A stretch of 64,000 nt of DNA. Source: Mastacembelus armatus (lineage: Eukaryota > Chordata > Actinopteri > Synbranchiformes > Mastacembelidae). The translations under genes were made by a program, and so were the position numbers. The notes under the pieces are model-generated. The model was not told the origin of the DNA. It did no database searches and worked only from the letters and a program-made list of their open reading frames with translations. Shown in pieces: positions 1-11,304 of this stretch. Each line of letters opens with the position of its first letter. Position 1 is the stretch's first letter. The stretch is from positions 18,982,500-19,046,499 of the forward strand of contig NC_046646.1 of NCBI RefSeq assembly GCF_900324485.2, read 5' to 3'.

Positions 1-502
1 ATCATAAAAACACTCTTCATTTGAAAAAGGGCACAATGAGCACAACACACCCAGGTGCCAAATAAGGCCAATGTCCAGGACTCACTTGATTGGCTTGGTT
101 TGGTGAATGATGTCATTTCAAAGGAGGGTCTGAACACTAAGTAATAAAATTATACACAGATAAAGGTCGACTCCTTATGAGCTGCAGAAAACGCGAAACG
201 GCATCTGAGTGGGCACGTATATGCAGCAGGGAGTTTGTGGTGGAAGAAAACTGACAAATCCATACTTCTGGATTGTGCAGCAGGTGAAGCAGCTTGAGGA
301 GAAGACATAGCTGGTGGAAGGAAGGGTTGGCAAAGAGGAGCAAATTAAGAAGGCCTTCAGGTATTCGTTGAAAAATAAAAGGGAGAAACAGGAACAAGAA
401 AGAGAAACCTTGATAGAAAGAAAGAAACCTCGACAGAGGAATCGAGAGAAGAGGAAGCACAAGTTAAGAAGCTTTTGAGTCACAAAGGAGTCATCTGTCT
501 GC

Positions 503-529
503 ATGCACGATGGCGTCTTTCGGACTTGA
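503..529 (+). promoter_or_regulatory. short upstream ORF overlapping the claudin-4-like start
   Basis: An ATG at 503 begins an eight-codon frame that runs across the claudin ATG at 510 in a different frame and stops at 527-529. Its context is weak (T at -3, C at +4), while the claudin ATG is strong, so most ribosomes would be expected to scan past. The frame is visible; any regulatory role is inferred. Confidence 0.4.
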
Positions 530-1181
530 AGTGGTTGGCATCACTTTGTCAGTGCTTGGCTGGGTGCTGAGCGTGCTCTGCTGTGCTCTGCCAATGTGGA
601 GGGTCTCTGCCTTCATTGGTGCCAACATTGTTACAGCTCAGGAGTACTGGGAGGGCCTGTGGATGAGCTGCGTGTTCCAGAGCACAGGGCAGATGCAGTG
701 TAAGGTCTACAACTCCATGCTGGCCTTACCCCAGGACCTGCAGGCAGCCAGGGCGCTCACTGTCGTCGCTATCATCTTAGGAGTGGTGGCTCTCCTCATC
801 GCCATGGTGGGAGCAAAGTGCACAAAGTGCATTGACGACGACGGTATTAAAGCCAGAGTGATGGTTTCTTCTGGGGCAACATTCATCACAGCAGCTCTAA
901 CGCAGCTGGTGCCCGTTTCCTGGTCAGCAAACATCATTGTAGTTGAGTTCTACAGTCCAGTCATCCCAACTGGACAGAAGATGGAGATCGGGGCAGCATT
1001 GTATGTGGGATGGGCTGCCGCTGCTCTGCTGCTGATTGGAGGGTCAGTTCTGTGCTGCAGTTGCCCTCCACGGGAAGAGAAACCGTCAAGGTACAGCGTG
1101 CACCCCCAGAGTCGTATAGCATATTCTGCTGCACCGAGGTCAGTGGCCCAAAGCTCCTACAACAGGAGGGACTATGTGTAA
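510..1181 (+). CDS. cldn4: claudin, claudin-4-like (single exon)
   Basis: A 223-residue tight-junction membrane protein that forms paracellular strands between epithelial cells. It has four hydrophobic segments (about residues 8-28, 81-101, 117-140 and 161-182). The claudin signature in the first extracellular loop is complete: W30, G49-L50-W51, C54 and C64. Cysteine pairs suited to palmitoylation follow TM2 (GAKCTKC) and TM4 (LCCSCPP), and the protein ends in YV, a PDZ-binding tail for ZO proteins. The MAS-GL start and the SAAPRS tail are closest to claudin-4, while the end RRDYV also recalls claudin-3, so orthology among expanded fish claudins is uncertain. The chosen ATG has A at -3 and G at +4. 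The gene is intronless, as CLDN3 and CLDN4 are in mammals. A second claudin lies 4.4 kb downstream on the same strand. Confidence 0.93.
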   Translation: MASFGLEVVGITLSVLGWVLSVLCCALPMWRVSAFIGANIVTAQEYWEGLWMSCVFQSTGQMQCKVYNSMLALPQDLQAARALTVVAIILGVVALLIAMVGAKCTKCIDDDGIKARVMVSSGATFITAALTQLVPVSWSANIIVVEFYSPVIPTGQKMEIGAALYVGWAAAALLLIGGSVLCCSCPPREEKPSRYSVHPQSRIAYSAAPRSVAQSSYNRRDYV

Positions 1182-2071
1182 GGGAAGCAAACTGGACCAA
1201 GGACAGATTATTGTTATATTTTTTATGGGGTTTCTGTTTATTGTACATTTTCAGGAAATATATGTAAAAAAGTAGTTAAATAATAATTACATTGGTTTAC
1301 CTGGAAACAACTGCTTATTAGAAAAGGCTGAAAAGGAGTTTTATATTTTAGCATGATAGATGTGTATAGATATGTTTTGATACTTGTGCATGGATTTGTA
1401 AGTTCTCTGCACTTGTTAGATGATAATGTTTACATATAGTAGTTGGTTTAAGTGAAGAATAGGGAAATAATCATCAAATTTCAAAAGGCAAAAGGTCGAA
1501 TACAGTAAAAGATATGAGAATTGGTTTATCGTCAGAGTTCAGTGAGTAGACTTTGTATACCAGAGTTAAATGAATATTTAATCTATTTATTTGTGCTCAT
1601 CACATCTAGATCTATTGTGGATGTTCCTAATTGCGTTAATTAACACATAAATTATAAGATGTCAAGCAAATCCAGACTGTAATTGTAATGTAATCTAATG
1701 GTTTCACAAATGGGGAATAATATTTAACTTAATTTGATGTTTTTCTTTACAAAATACAAACCGGCTGAGTCACATATGTGAAACTTTATGGAACTGTGTC
1801 AAAGCGGATTCAAAGCATGATCATAATGGCAAAATGGACTATGAAAAAAGACAAAAATTATTTATATAAGACATTTGGATTAGATTAGTATGTGACTCGT
1901 TTTATTTGTGTCACAGTAGTTTATTGTTGCTGTGTATTTTCGACAAAGATTAAAACTTGCATGTCTTTAGTTGCATTAATATGTGTTTGACTTTTATTCA
2001 AACTGTATGCGGCATGTGACTAAACATTTTCAGCAATCTGGGAGTAAAACTGTTTAAATAACAAAAAAACT

Positions 2072-2077
2072 AATAAA
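2072..2077 (+). terminator. candidate poly(A) signal for the claudin-4-like gene
   Basis: AATAAA about 890 bases after the stop codon, in AT-rich DNA. It would give a 3' UTR of roughly 0.9 kb. Chosen as a canonical hexamer at a plausible distance; not proven to be used. Confidence 0.4.
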
Positions 2078-4510
2078 GATATTTTTACAATGAAATGTGA
2101 GCCTAATTTATCCTGATTGCACTTAATAATTAATATTATAATTCAATCTTTAAATAATGGTAAGTCATTCTAACAACAAAAAATGAACAATAACTTCAAG
2201 ACACATTATTTGAAAAATGAAATACAGAGAATTTCATCTATATTTGATATTACTTTTTTCAGTTTTTTAAACAGTACTGTGTACTCATTTTACAAAAAAT
2301 AGTTGTTTTAGGAATGAATATATTGTAGGTGTGAAATACATTGGAGTTGTATATGACAGATACAAGGTATATGACAGACTGTCTGTCTGTTTGGTCTGAA
2401 CTGACTTTGTCCTGTTTTGAATAGTCAAATGATCTTACCGTGTTTTGGAAGTCGCTCTCAGGTACAGCCTACTCCTGCATGTGACCTGCTTCTGCCATTC
2501 TGGACAGCACTGACTAAACATATTTCAACATGCCGGAAATAAGTTTTAGATACTCCTTTGTAAATATAAGAGACAAATATTACATTCAAGATACACTTAA
2601 AGTATCAAAGGTAAAAAAAATAATAATTCTCACTATGCAAAATGCCCATTTACAAAATATGTATTTTTAGTGAGGGACTGCATTTATGAATGCATTTTGC
2701 ATTATTGACAGTAAATATGAAAGCAGGAAAAAGGTGTGACCCATTTTAATTATTTTAGTGCTGGGAAGGTTGTGAGTTTCATTTCAGACTCAAAGTCTTA
2801 TCTTTTGCTAACCTATCATAACACAGCAGAAACTAAGTGTATATTTTTTTTATTATGAACTAAAGTTATCAGATAAATGTAGAGTAGTAAAAGGTGCACT
2901 ATTTGCATCAGAAATGTAGTTTAAAGAACAGAAAGATGAAATACTTAAGTAAAATACCTCAAAATTGTTCTAAAATACAACCAGTACTTACAAAGTAAAT
3001 GAATAAATACTTTCTTCGTGGACTTGTAATTGAAACACATATCCATAGGTGTGTCTTTGTTTTAGCCTGGTTTTTCCACTGTAACTTACATGGTTATATA
3101 TGGAAATAGAAAACCACTAGAGCACCCCAGTTTCTGTTAATGCTCCTGCACTTGTTCTTGAAAAACAATCACCTGGTCACTGTCAAACTCCACTGCACTG
3201 CCTCTGTAAAAACTCCAATGTTTTAAGTTGTTGGACAATCGAAACCTTAATTTGTTACTTTAACAAATATGGCTGTTTTTTCAAATTATTATTATTTATT
3301 TAAGAAATAAAAAAAAGATAATTCACAGTGTTTATCCTGCCATAATAAATTATATTAAACATCAATTATAAGCTCAGAATAAGTTAAAACTATGGGCTCT
3401 GTTAACTAAATTTCAAATTGATAGTTTAGTTAACGCATCAAATTAAGTTTACATGTTACATTATCCTGGGTTTGTTGTAATTGCAAATCTCACATGAAGG
3501 CTAATGCATGTTATAATGATAAAACTAAGATCTGAGTTCCTGTAACTGAGTACAATAATAAGTCAAATTTGTGATAATGTAAAACTGTCTCGAAATTTTG
3601 CGTTTTCTGACCTGTGTCTGTTTTACACTGAGCACTGATACCGGCTGTCTACAGCTGGTGGCTGTTACCACAGAGGATATGAACCATATGATGTTGATAT
3701 ATAAACACGACAAACTGACTGATGAAGACTCTCCATGATGAAACGACAAACAAATCCTGTCTGTTCGGTCCTAAGGTTTGTTTATGTTGTTGATACTATT
3801 TGTGGTTTCCCACTGCTAATGTCAGATAATGTCAGAGGACATTTCTGCAACATGTATTTGACCAAAACACTGGATCAGTCTGTTATTCAAACCTCTGGTC
3901 ACAATTCCTGAGCAGCCCCTTGAAATATATAAATATATGAAGTCTGAAATTTTGGTTTGGAGGTTAGTGATGCTTCCAAAAACATTTCTAAAAGAAAAAA
4001 AGTTGTGTTGTTGTGTAGTTCTCTAGGTAATGACAAAAATCACATTAGAGGCAACTGTGCATCATACACTTAGCAGTAATTCAGAAATATTTCCTGGAAA
4101 GGACTAATTTGTTATAGAAAAGAGTTCACTTGGTACACTTTCAGTTAGCTAAAACATAGGTTTTCTGTCTAAAAATAGCAAACAGGTGCCCATATGAACT
4201 GTAAAACAGGTTTTCTTGGCCAGCTCTTATTGATCATTAAAAGACCCTTTCCCATTCAGTGTAATAAAGGACAGGGTTCTGTCTCCTTCTGTGCAAAACT
4301 GTTTTCAAAGGTTCATCTAAATAGGTCATAGAGGTTAGACAGAAGAGGATATTTTTTAGCACCAAGTTCCCTCTGTTGTCAGTATCAGTCATTATTGAAG
4401 TTCAGCCACAAAATAATTAGAGGGAAATTTGATTTGTTTTGAACTTGTGTACTATAAGTTCCCCTTAGAATTCTTTTAAAAAAACAAAGAGGATGAATGA
4501 TTACAAGCAA

Positions 4511-4543
4511 AACCTGTTTCAGTGATGAGCACTGAAACAGGTT
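4511..4543. repeat. perfect 14-bp inverted repeat with 5-base loop
   Basis: The arm AACCTGTTTCAGTG at 4511-4524 is followed by ATGAG and its exact reverse complement at 4530-4543. It lies in non-coding DNA between the claudins. Too short for a typical microRNA precursor; function unknown. Confidence 0.85.
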
Positions 4544-4957
4544 GTAGAAGAAACGGCAAATGCTGTTGCTAATTATTAGAAAACTATGCACCTGTCTTGT
4601 AAATGCATTTCTCATAAACGTTTATTAACTAAAACTGAAAGAATGGTTCCTGTATATTCTCTGAAAGTCTACTGCCCCTACTTTTATATGGTATACTGGA
4701 CCAGAAACTGTTTGATCACGGTCATGATTTTAAGCGATACAGGAAGATCATACTGTGTGTATGCTAAAGGTGTCTGAGACCCAGTCTATTATGTTTTCTC
4801 TATGCTCATATTTACTCTGGGTGCAGTTAAGCCGGTTTCCAGCAGAGCTTGGGTTTGTTTTCCTAGCTGAACATGCATCCGAAGAAACCCACACAACTGG
4901 AACCAGAAAGAAATGAAAGATCAATAGTACCATGGGGCCTGAGTGTGTTTGTACTAG

Positions 4958-4961
<4 letters not shown>

Positions 4962-4989
<28 letters not shown>
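4962..4989. repeat. (TG)n microsatellite
   Basis: An uninterrupted TG run of about 14 units in intergenic DNA. Confidence 0.95.
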
Positions 4990-4992
<3 letters not shown>

Positions 4993-5414
4993 CACAACAA
5001 AGGTTCCTAAGCAGGCAGAAACTGAGGATACTTATCTGTTTTCCACCATTGTTTACTACTACGAGTCGGCACTTAAAGGAAGATTTTTTGTAAAACAGAA
5101 CTTCTCTTTTCCTCTCCACTAAGATGATCAGTATTTTATTCAGCTCTCACTTGAATTATCTGCAACAGATAGAACACAATTCCTGTGGGAAAACAGGTGA
5201 ACTCCAATTTTTTTAGAGGTCAAGAGGCAGCCATCTTTCCAGTGCCAACCCCCAACAACCACACACACACACACACAGACACACCCTCCCTCCATCACAT
5301 CCCTCCTCATTGACCTGCCTCCAGCTCTTCTCCTCCCCTGCTGTTTGTGCACAGGTGCTGTTTTTTTTTCCTGTTGACATCATCACCATGGGACTCCTCC
5401 TCGCTCCCTGGAGG

Positions 5415-5420
5415 TATAAA
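5415..5420 (+). promoter_or_regulatory. TATA box of the claudin-3-like gene
   Basis: TATAAA inside GAGGTATAAAGG, 129 bases upstream of the claudin ATG. That spacing gives a transcription start near 5445 and a 5' UTR of about 100 bases. The flanks are GC-rich, as in many core promoters. An ATG at 5388 lies upstream of this box and is therefore probably not transcribed. Confidence 0.75.
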
Positions 5421-5548
5421 GGAGCTCCTGTTTCCGTGGCAGCATCTCATAGCCACATCCCAACCATTTACAGGTGCTCGCACTCTTCACGACGGACTCT
5501 GTGGACTCTCTGTTTAAGTTTTGTTTTGTCAGCAGACAAAGAGCCAGT

Positions 5549-6199
5549 ATGTCGATGGGCATGGAGATTGTGGGCATTGCCCTTGGAGTTATTGGATTTA
5601 TAATTACAATAGTGTCATGTGCCCTGCCAATGTGGAGGGTGACAGCCTTCATTGGAGCCAACATTGTCACTGCTCAGATCATCTGGGAGGGTTTGTGGAT
5701 GAACTGTGTGATGCAGAGCACAGGTCAGATGCAGTGTAAGATCTATGACTCAATGCTGGCCTTGTCTCCAGACCTACAGGCCTCTAGAGCGATGATGGTC
5801 GTTGCCATCATAGTTGCACTGTTGGGGGTCTTGATCTCCATCGTTGGCGCCAAGTGCACCAACTGCATTGAAGACGAGTCGTCCAAGGCCAAAGTGATGA
5901 TCATCTCTGGAATCTTCTTCATCCTCGCCGGCCTTTTGGTGCTCATCCCTGTCTCGTGGGCCGCCAGCGTCATCATCCGGGATTTCTACAACCCCATCCT
6001 GACCGATGCACAGAAGAGAGAAATCGGGGCATCTCTCTACATAGGCTGGGGAGCGGCCACCCTCCTCCTGATTGGTGGGGCACTGCTGTGCACCAGCTGC
6101 CCTCCAAAAGAGAAGAAGTACAAGCCACCGCGGATGATCTACTCCACCCCACGCAGCGCCAGTGCAGGTGGAGGGTACGACAGGAAGGACTACGTTTAA
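5549..6199 (+). CDS. cldn3: claudin, claudin-3-like (single exon)
   Basis: A 216-residue four-pass tight-junction claudin. The first-loop signature is present: W29, G48-L49-W50, C53 and C63. Cysteines for palmitoylation follow TM2 (GAKCTNC) and TM4 (LLCTSCPP). The start MSMG-EI and the end GYDRKDYV closely match mammalian claudin-3, including the PDZ-binding YV. The frame is open further upstream, but the only upstream start-like codon is a GTG, and ATG 5549 is the first ATG after the TATA box at 5415, so it is the best start. The gene is intronless. Its partner upstream resembles claudin-4, and abhd11 follows, matching the human CLDN3-CLDN4-ABHD11 neighbourhood. Fish claudin naming is not one-to-one with mammals, so the symbol is provisional. 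Confidence 0.94.
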   Translation: MSMGMEIVGIALGVIGFIITIVSCALPMWRVTAFIGANIVTAQIIWEGLWMNCVMQSTGQMQCKIYDSMLALSPDLQASRAMMVVAIIVALLGVLISIVGAKCTNCIEDESSKAKVMIISGIFFILAGLLVLIPVSWAASVIIRDFYNPILTDAQKREIGASLYIGWGAATLLLIGGALLCTSCPPKEKKYKPPRMIYSTPRSASAGGGYDRKDYV

Positions 6200-7053
6200 C
6201 CATCCCTGAAGTATCTGATCGATTGATCTTTGAACGTACGATAAAATGAAAATCTTTGCTGTATATGAGTGTGTGTTGTTTGTTGGCTTTCAAAACCACA
6301 GGGTGACAGACCACTAAGAGACTCCGATATGAAGATGTATGTACAAATATTGAACTTTCTGCTTTGCTGTTGATTGTCTTTTACATAATTTTATGCCTCT
6401 GCACTACATAATCCCTCAGGCTCAACTTTTCAATATATGGACATGAGATCCTGTTAAACATACCTTTAATCTTGGTTCCATCTGAGTACATATTGTGTTC
6501 GTAGTAAACCTTCTGTAACATTAGGTGAATTTGAAGACACCTGTTATTTGTGTGTCTGTGGTTCTTATTGGCTGTTGGTGGACTGGTGTATCCTGTTTCA
6601 CTGAAACTTCAGTTAAAACATTGTGTGTCATTTCAATGACAAGGAGGCACCAGCTCTTATTTCACAAGGATTTGGTTGTGTGATTGTTCAGTGCGTTAAT
6701 GTGGGCGTGCACGACTCTGTGTGTTTTGCATGTAATATTTGCTTAGTGGAGTTTCTGCTGAGACTGAAACTAAAGATGGATCCATGATATGGCCCCAATT
6801 AACAACTGTATATTCTTCCATGTAGATTCACAGTTTGAGGATGCAGAAGAGACTTTTAGATGGCACACAGGGGCTGACCTATTTTTGTGGTTTCCATTTC
6901 TGTAATTAAATGCATTTCAACTACATATTTCACTATATTTGAAATAGATATGTATTGTGCCTTAGTTTGATTTTTATATGTTTTTCTATTATTCACATTA
7001 ATTTAACAGCCTCTGCTGTCAAACAAAGGACCAAAAGACCTGTTTATTTTATA

Positions 7054-7078
7054 TGTGTGTGTGTGTGTGTGTGTGTGT
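7054..7078. repeat. (GT)n microsatellite
   Basis: A GT run of about 12 units in the likely 3' UTR of the claudin-3-like gene. Confidence 0.95.
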
Positions 7079-7307
7079 AGGTGTTAGTCACCCTGAGGGA
7101 ACACAGCTATTTCATGATGCTTGTTTCTAGATCCGCAGAACATTTGTGCACATAAAGGAATATTTCACTAATTCATCTCTTTTCAAAACAATGTGTTACT
7201 CTTTTTATTTTAGTGTTAATCAAACACTCTTCCAGGCTCTGAACCATAATATGTAATGCTTTATGAAATGTTTTATACTTGACTAAAATCTAAATGCTAA
7301 GAATTTC

Positions 7308-7313
7308 AATAAA
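7308..7313 (+). terminator. candidate poly(A) signal for the claudin-3-like gene
   Basis: AATAAA 1.1 kb after the stop. The intervening sequence looks like an ordinary AT-rich 3' UTR. Use not proven. Confidence 0.4.
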
Positions 7314-7623
7314 AATACAGAAAATAACATGGGGTTTAATTGTTTTTGAATGTTTTTAGAGTGCTAAATATCACAAGAGGCACATCACATTACAAAGCTA
7401 TCAAAACCAACAAGGATCACTCTGAAACAAACCGTTTAAAAACCTGAAAGCTGGGTTGGGCTTTTGGAATTAGTTTTCTTTGTTTCATCCACCAGCACAG
7501 CAGCATTAAGTCATCGATATGTTTAGGTAATGCTTAGATGTGACAGATGCCACAGACTTTGTTTAGACTGCCATATATCTGTGGAAGATGAAAAATGTTT
7601 GCCTCTTGGCTATATTGTGATAA

Positions 7624-7650
7624 AAGGAAAGGAAAGGAAAGGAAAGGAAA
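7624..7650. repeat. (AAAGG)n microsatellite
   Basis: About five tandem copies of a five-base purine unit. Confidence 0.9.
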
Positions 7651-8618
7651 ACAGGTACACCCAAAACTGATCTGCAGCTCCAATGACATAAGGAAGTTTA
7701 AAAGTACATGTTTAATGTTTAAACATAGTGCTCTCGGTCATGTGTCAGCACCAACCTCCAGTCATACTTACAAAACATGTTAAACTAAAGTCAGTCTAGT
7801 CACAAAAGCAATTTCTCTCATCCAGCATGGCAAGAATAAGTCCAGCTTACTTATGGCAATATTATTTAATTACATTCCCCACCATCTCTTCAGTCTCTAA
7901 ATGCTTTACATCACACAGTATCTCCTGAAAATTATAATAGATTTAAATGTTAGAGATTTACTGACACTCAGTGAGTTAAGAGAGACTTACCGTGTATTTA
8001 CAAAGCGCTTTGAAGCAACTTGTTTAACTTGAAAGGTTTCACCTTTTCCTGTAATAATTAGCTCAGAGCAAATGGTACCCATATCTCTATATATCTAAAC
8101 TAGTACAATGGCAGCCACATTAAGCATTCAATCTCCAGTCAAGACTGGAGGCAGGACTGTGACATTTTCAAATAATCAGTTTGGACAAAAAGCTTCATAC
8201 AGAATATTTGACAAGCTGACTAGTATTCATCTCTTTGTATGTCTGCTGAACAGCTGATGGAACTGAATAGGGTGTGATGGGCAGATCCTGGTGACTAGAA
8301 CTGCAAGAAGAAGCAAGAGAGAACACCGAACAACTAATGTACCAAAGTAATGTAAATATAACTGTTCTGTAAGTTAGTTCTAAATGGAAAGGATAATGCT
8401 TACTGCAAATTATCGATATTGAAAATGAAAGGATCGAAGGTTAGGTACAACATGTACTAAGAAACCACATGATGTTGAGCTGACTAATCAACATTATTCT
8501 TGTCAATGCAGCGTCAGGAAATTTCACATAAGGGTTCTGAACCACTACAGCCTTATCTGTAGAAATTAGAACCAAAGGTACTTTATCTGTCTTGAAATAC
8601 TGTTTTACCACTCAGGTT

Positions 8619-8685
8619 TTCTCTCTCTCTCTCTCTCTCACACACACTCACACTCTCACTCACACTCACACATTCACACACACAC

Positions 8686-8738
<53 letters not shown>
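8619..8738. repeat. compound (CT)n(CA)n microsatellite
   Basis: About 20 bases of CT repeats followed by about 95 bases of CA repeats with a few interruptions. The longest simple repeat in the window; the open frame across it is an artefact of the repeat. Confidence 0.97.
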
Positions 8739-8739
<1 letters not shown>

Positions 8740-9647
8740 TGTCATATCTCTTTAATCTGAGGGGATCATGCTCAAAGTGGGTTAATGTTGATAAATTTAA
8801 CAGAAATATCTCCATAACAAATCTGCTAATGTGCTATAAATGTATTTTTAATAATGAAATACACTAACTGTGAAAACTACTACTTCGGTTCAAGAGTTAA
8901 CTTTAACACATTTAAATGAAACAGCACCTGCCTTCATACTTTGCTATATTCAGTAATGATTTGTAATTACCCCTTATTTACTGAATATATCAGGTTTTGA
9001 TGTCAGTTTCTGAGAATCACAAATAGTTTCATGCTGAACTGAATTGCAGAGATTATGACACACTTTTCCATCCAAAATATAACTAGAAGCATAAAAAAAA
9101 AACCACAACAAGCCCAGAAAAAATCTTGATGCACATAAAAATTACTTAAATATCCACTGAAGCTTCTGCTCCGGGAAGAGATAAATAATTTAAAACAAAC
9201 ATTAATATAATATTTCCATCACATTTTCACTTATTCTTTTTGTTCATTCCCTGACCTGTGTTTGGGCCAAGTGAATGTTTGTCCAGTGGTGTTAGTAAAG
9301 TACACATCATTTGAAGTCACAAAGTCATGAGATTTTAAAGGTGTCAACAATTTTAAGATAGAAAAATCATTTTAAATAAAGTTACATACAGAGGGAAATT
9401 AATTCCTTACCTTTCCTCTCGTACATCGATGTTTATTTTTATTGTACAGCCATCAGCTATACCCTGTTCTAAGAGCTGTACTGCAATGAACAATATGCTT
9501 TCAAGTATTTTGTCCTAACACGTGTTATCCTTGAGAATAATCCATGAAATACCGTAGTTCATGTTGCGTGTTTCTCCGATTTGTTTGTTTTCTTTCTGAA
9601 AACAAAAAAGCCGCGGTTGAACCTCTGCGTATTTGGCAGAGAGACAG

Positions 9648-9732
9648 CCAATCACAGAGTGTTTGTGTGAGCGACAGAGCCAATCACAGAGTGTGTGAGT
9701 GAGAGAACCAATCACATCGTCGACAGACCAAT
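9648..9732 (+). promoter_or_regulatory. array of four CCAAT boxes
   Basis: CCAAT pentamers lie at 9648, 9680, 9708 and 9728, the first three as CCAATCACA followed by GAG or TCG, so spacing is 32, 28 and 20 bases. The first two units share AGCCAATCACAGAGTGT and look like a local duplication. CCAATCA is the NF-Y recognition core and clusters spaced about one to three helical turns are typical of NF-Y-driven promoters. No gene start is recognised nearby, so it could be a distal promoter, an enhancer or a chance tandem repeat. Confidence 0.5.
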
Positions 9733-9766
9733 GTTTTCATGTACCAGCTAATCACATGCATCTGTC

Positions 9767-9797
9767 ACATCTGTCAGTCACGATGACTGACAGATGT
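9767..9797. repeat. perfect 14-bp inverted repeat with 3-base loop
   Basis: ACATCTGTCAGTCA at 9767-9780, then CGA, then its exact reverse complement at 9784-9797. It lies 35 bases after the CCAAT array. Confidence 0.85.
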
Positions 9798-11278
9798 TTT
9801 AGCCAGTAACATTACAACGAACTACGGCATACCAGGATTAGTTGAGGGGATTTACGTCCGTTTTGTCCAGACCAGCTAACTTCTGATGACTAAATAAACA
9901 TTATTTTTTAGTAGTGTATCTAGTTGTGTTGAAAATATATGGTATTTATGTTTTATTTATTATGGTGTTCTGTTTTAAAGACCTGTAATATAATTTGTTT
10001 AAGTGTCATTTTTAAGTCTCCAAATGGCTAATGGTGTCGCCTGGACACAACCATAGATAGAAATGCTCAGTTTTATTTAATTTTCACCTAAATATAGAAC
10101 AGGATTTGTCCACCTTTATGGATATGACTCCTTTTAGTTTTTATGTCTAAGGCCTACTGGACACACCTACAGTCAAAATCCCTATTAAAAACCAAAAAAG
10201 ACAAATAATGTGTCAAATCAATTTAAGTGTGTGCCTCTGTAAGATATTTTCAACATCTTTTATAGGCTAATTCTATATCTTTTGGTGTTATCTTTTATAT
10301 TAGAGAAATAGTGCTATCAGATGTTTAGCTCAAGGCAGTAGAGAGAATAAAGGCCATTGTTCAGAGATCACAAATGTCACAGATGTTACATTTGAATGCC
10401 AGCTTCTCTTTCCAGCCGGAACACATGACGCTGACAGGTAGATTTCACATAATCAAGATGACGACCAAACAGCAAAGTGAAACAGGTTCTTGATAGAGAA
10501 ACTAAAAACTATGATCCCAGTTATCACTGACTTTTTTAACCTTACTGATTGTTGGGCTGTAAAGCTGGATAAAACAGTTGTTGCACATACTTGTGAGTCA
10601 ATAAATATGCTTTAGATAAAACCATTTTTACTGTAACTATTAAGGAACTCAGGAGAGACAAAAGGTGGCAGGACTACCACACAAAGTGTGAGATATGAGA
10701 GGAATGAATAAGATGATGAATAAGATGAGTAATTAAATAAAAACAAAATTTTGTTTTTGGAAGATTTTTTTATTACTCAGGAGATCAAGACCTGAATATG
10801 TTCTGAGTAGTGTTCAGATTATTTTATATGCTATTTTTGTGAAGGTATGTGTAAATATTATGCAGGGATTTGATGTCAAATCAACAAGTCTCAACGACTG
10901 GCTACTGGAGCATAGCTCATTCAGTCCAGCAGCCACGATATGGATATATGCTTGGAGTAGGAAATACTTTGTACATCTCCAAATTTATTTAGTGTATGGA
11001 TTTGTATACTCACCCTAATAATTTGGAAGGAGCGTGGTAGCACATCCTGTCTTTATCAGAAGGAAACCCCCAGAAATTCCATGAAATGTTGCTAAATTAG
11101 AATTCCCGGATTTGTCCCAGAAACAGAGCCAAACTTATAAACAGGACCCAGTCTAACACAGATAACAGCAGCAGTGTTTTGTTTACAGTATGGATAAATG
11201 AAGCTTTAGCACTGTGATTTGAAATGTTGACAGCCGAGACTATAGTATGTCTACAGTTTAAAGTTTTTTGACCTGTGA

Positions 11279-11304
11279 CACTGTTTTCCATGAGGAAAAC
11301 AGTG
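11279..11304. repeat. 11-bp inverted repeat with 4-base loop
   Basis: CACTGTTTTCC, a loop of ATGA, then GGAAAACAGTG. The second arm is partly duplicated just downstream (AGGAAAACAGT near 11307). Function unknown. Confidence 0.75.

Larger units (their letters stand above)
1182..5400. other. 3' UTR and non-coding DNA between the two claudins
   Basis: AT-rich sequence with no credible coding exon. It holds the 3' UTR of the first claudin, a perfect hairpin at 4511-4543, a (TG)n run near 4962-4989 and a (CA)n run near 5261-5277. The last 200 bases before 5400 become C-rich and probably belong to the promoter of the second claudin. Confidence 0.6.

Noticed and set aside
5474-5548. N-terminal extension of the claudin-3-like protein
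   Set aside because: The extension starts at GTG, not ATG, and claudins begin at the MSMG-type Met found at 5549.
8592-8867. Open frame with runs of His-Thr
   Set aside because: Translation of a CT/CA microsatellite; no coding signal outside the repeat.
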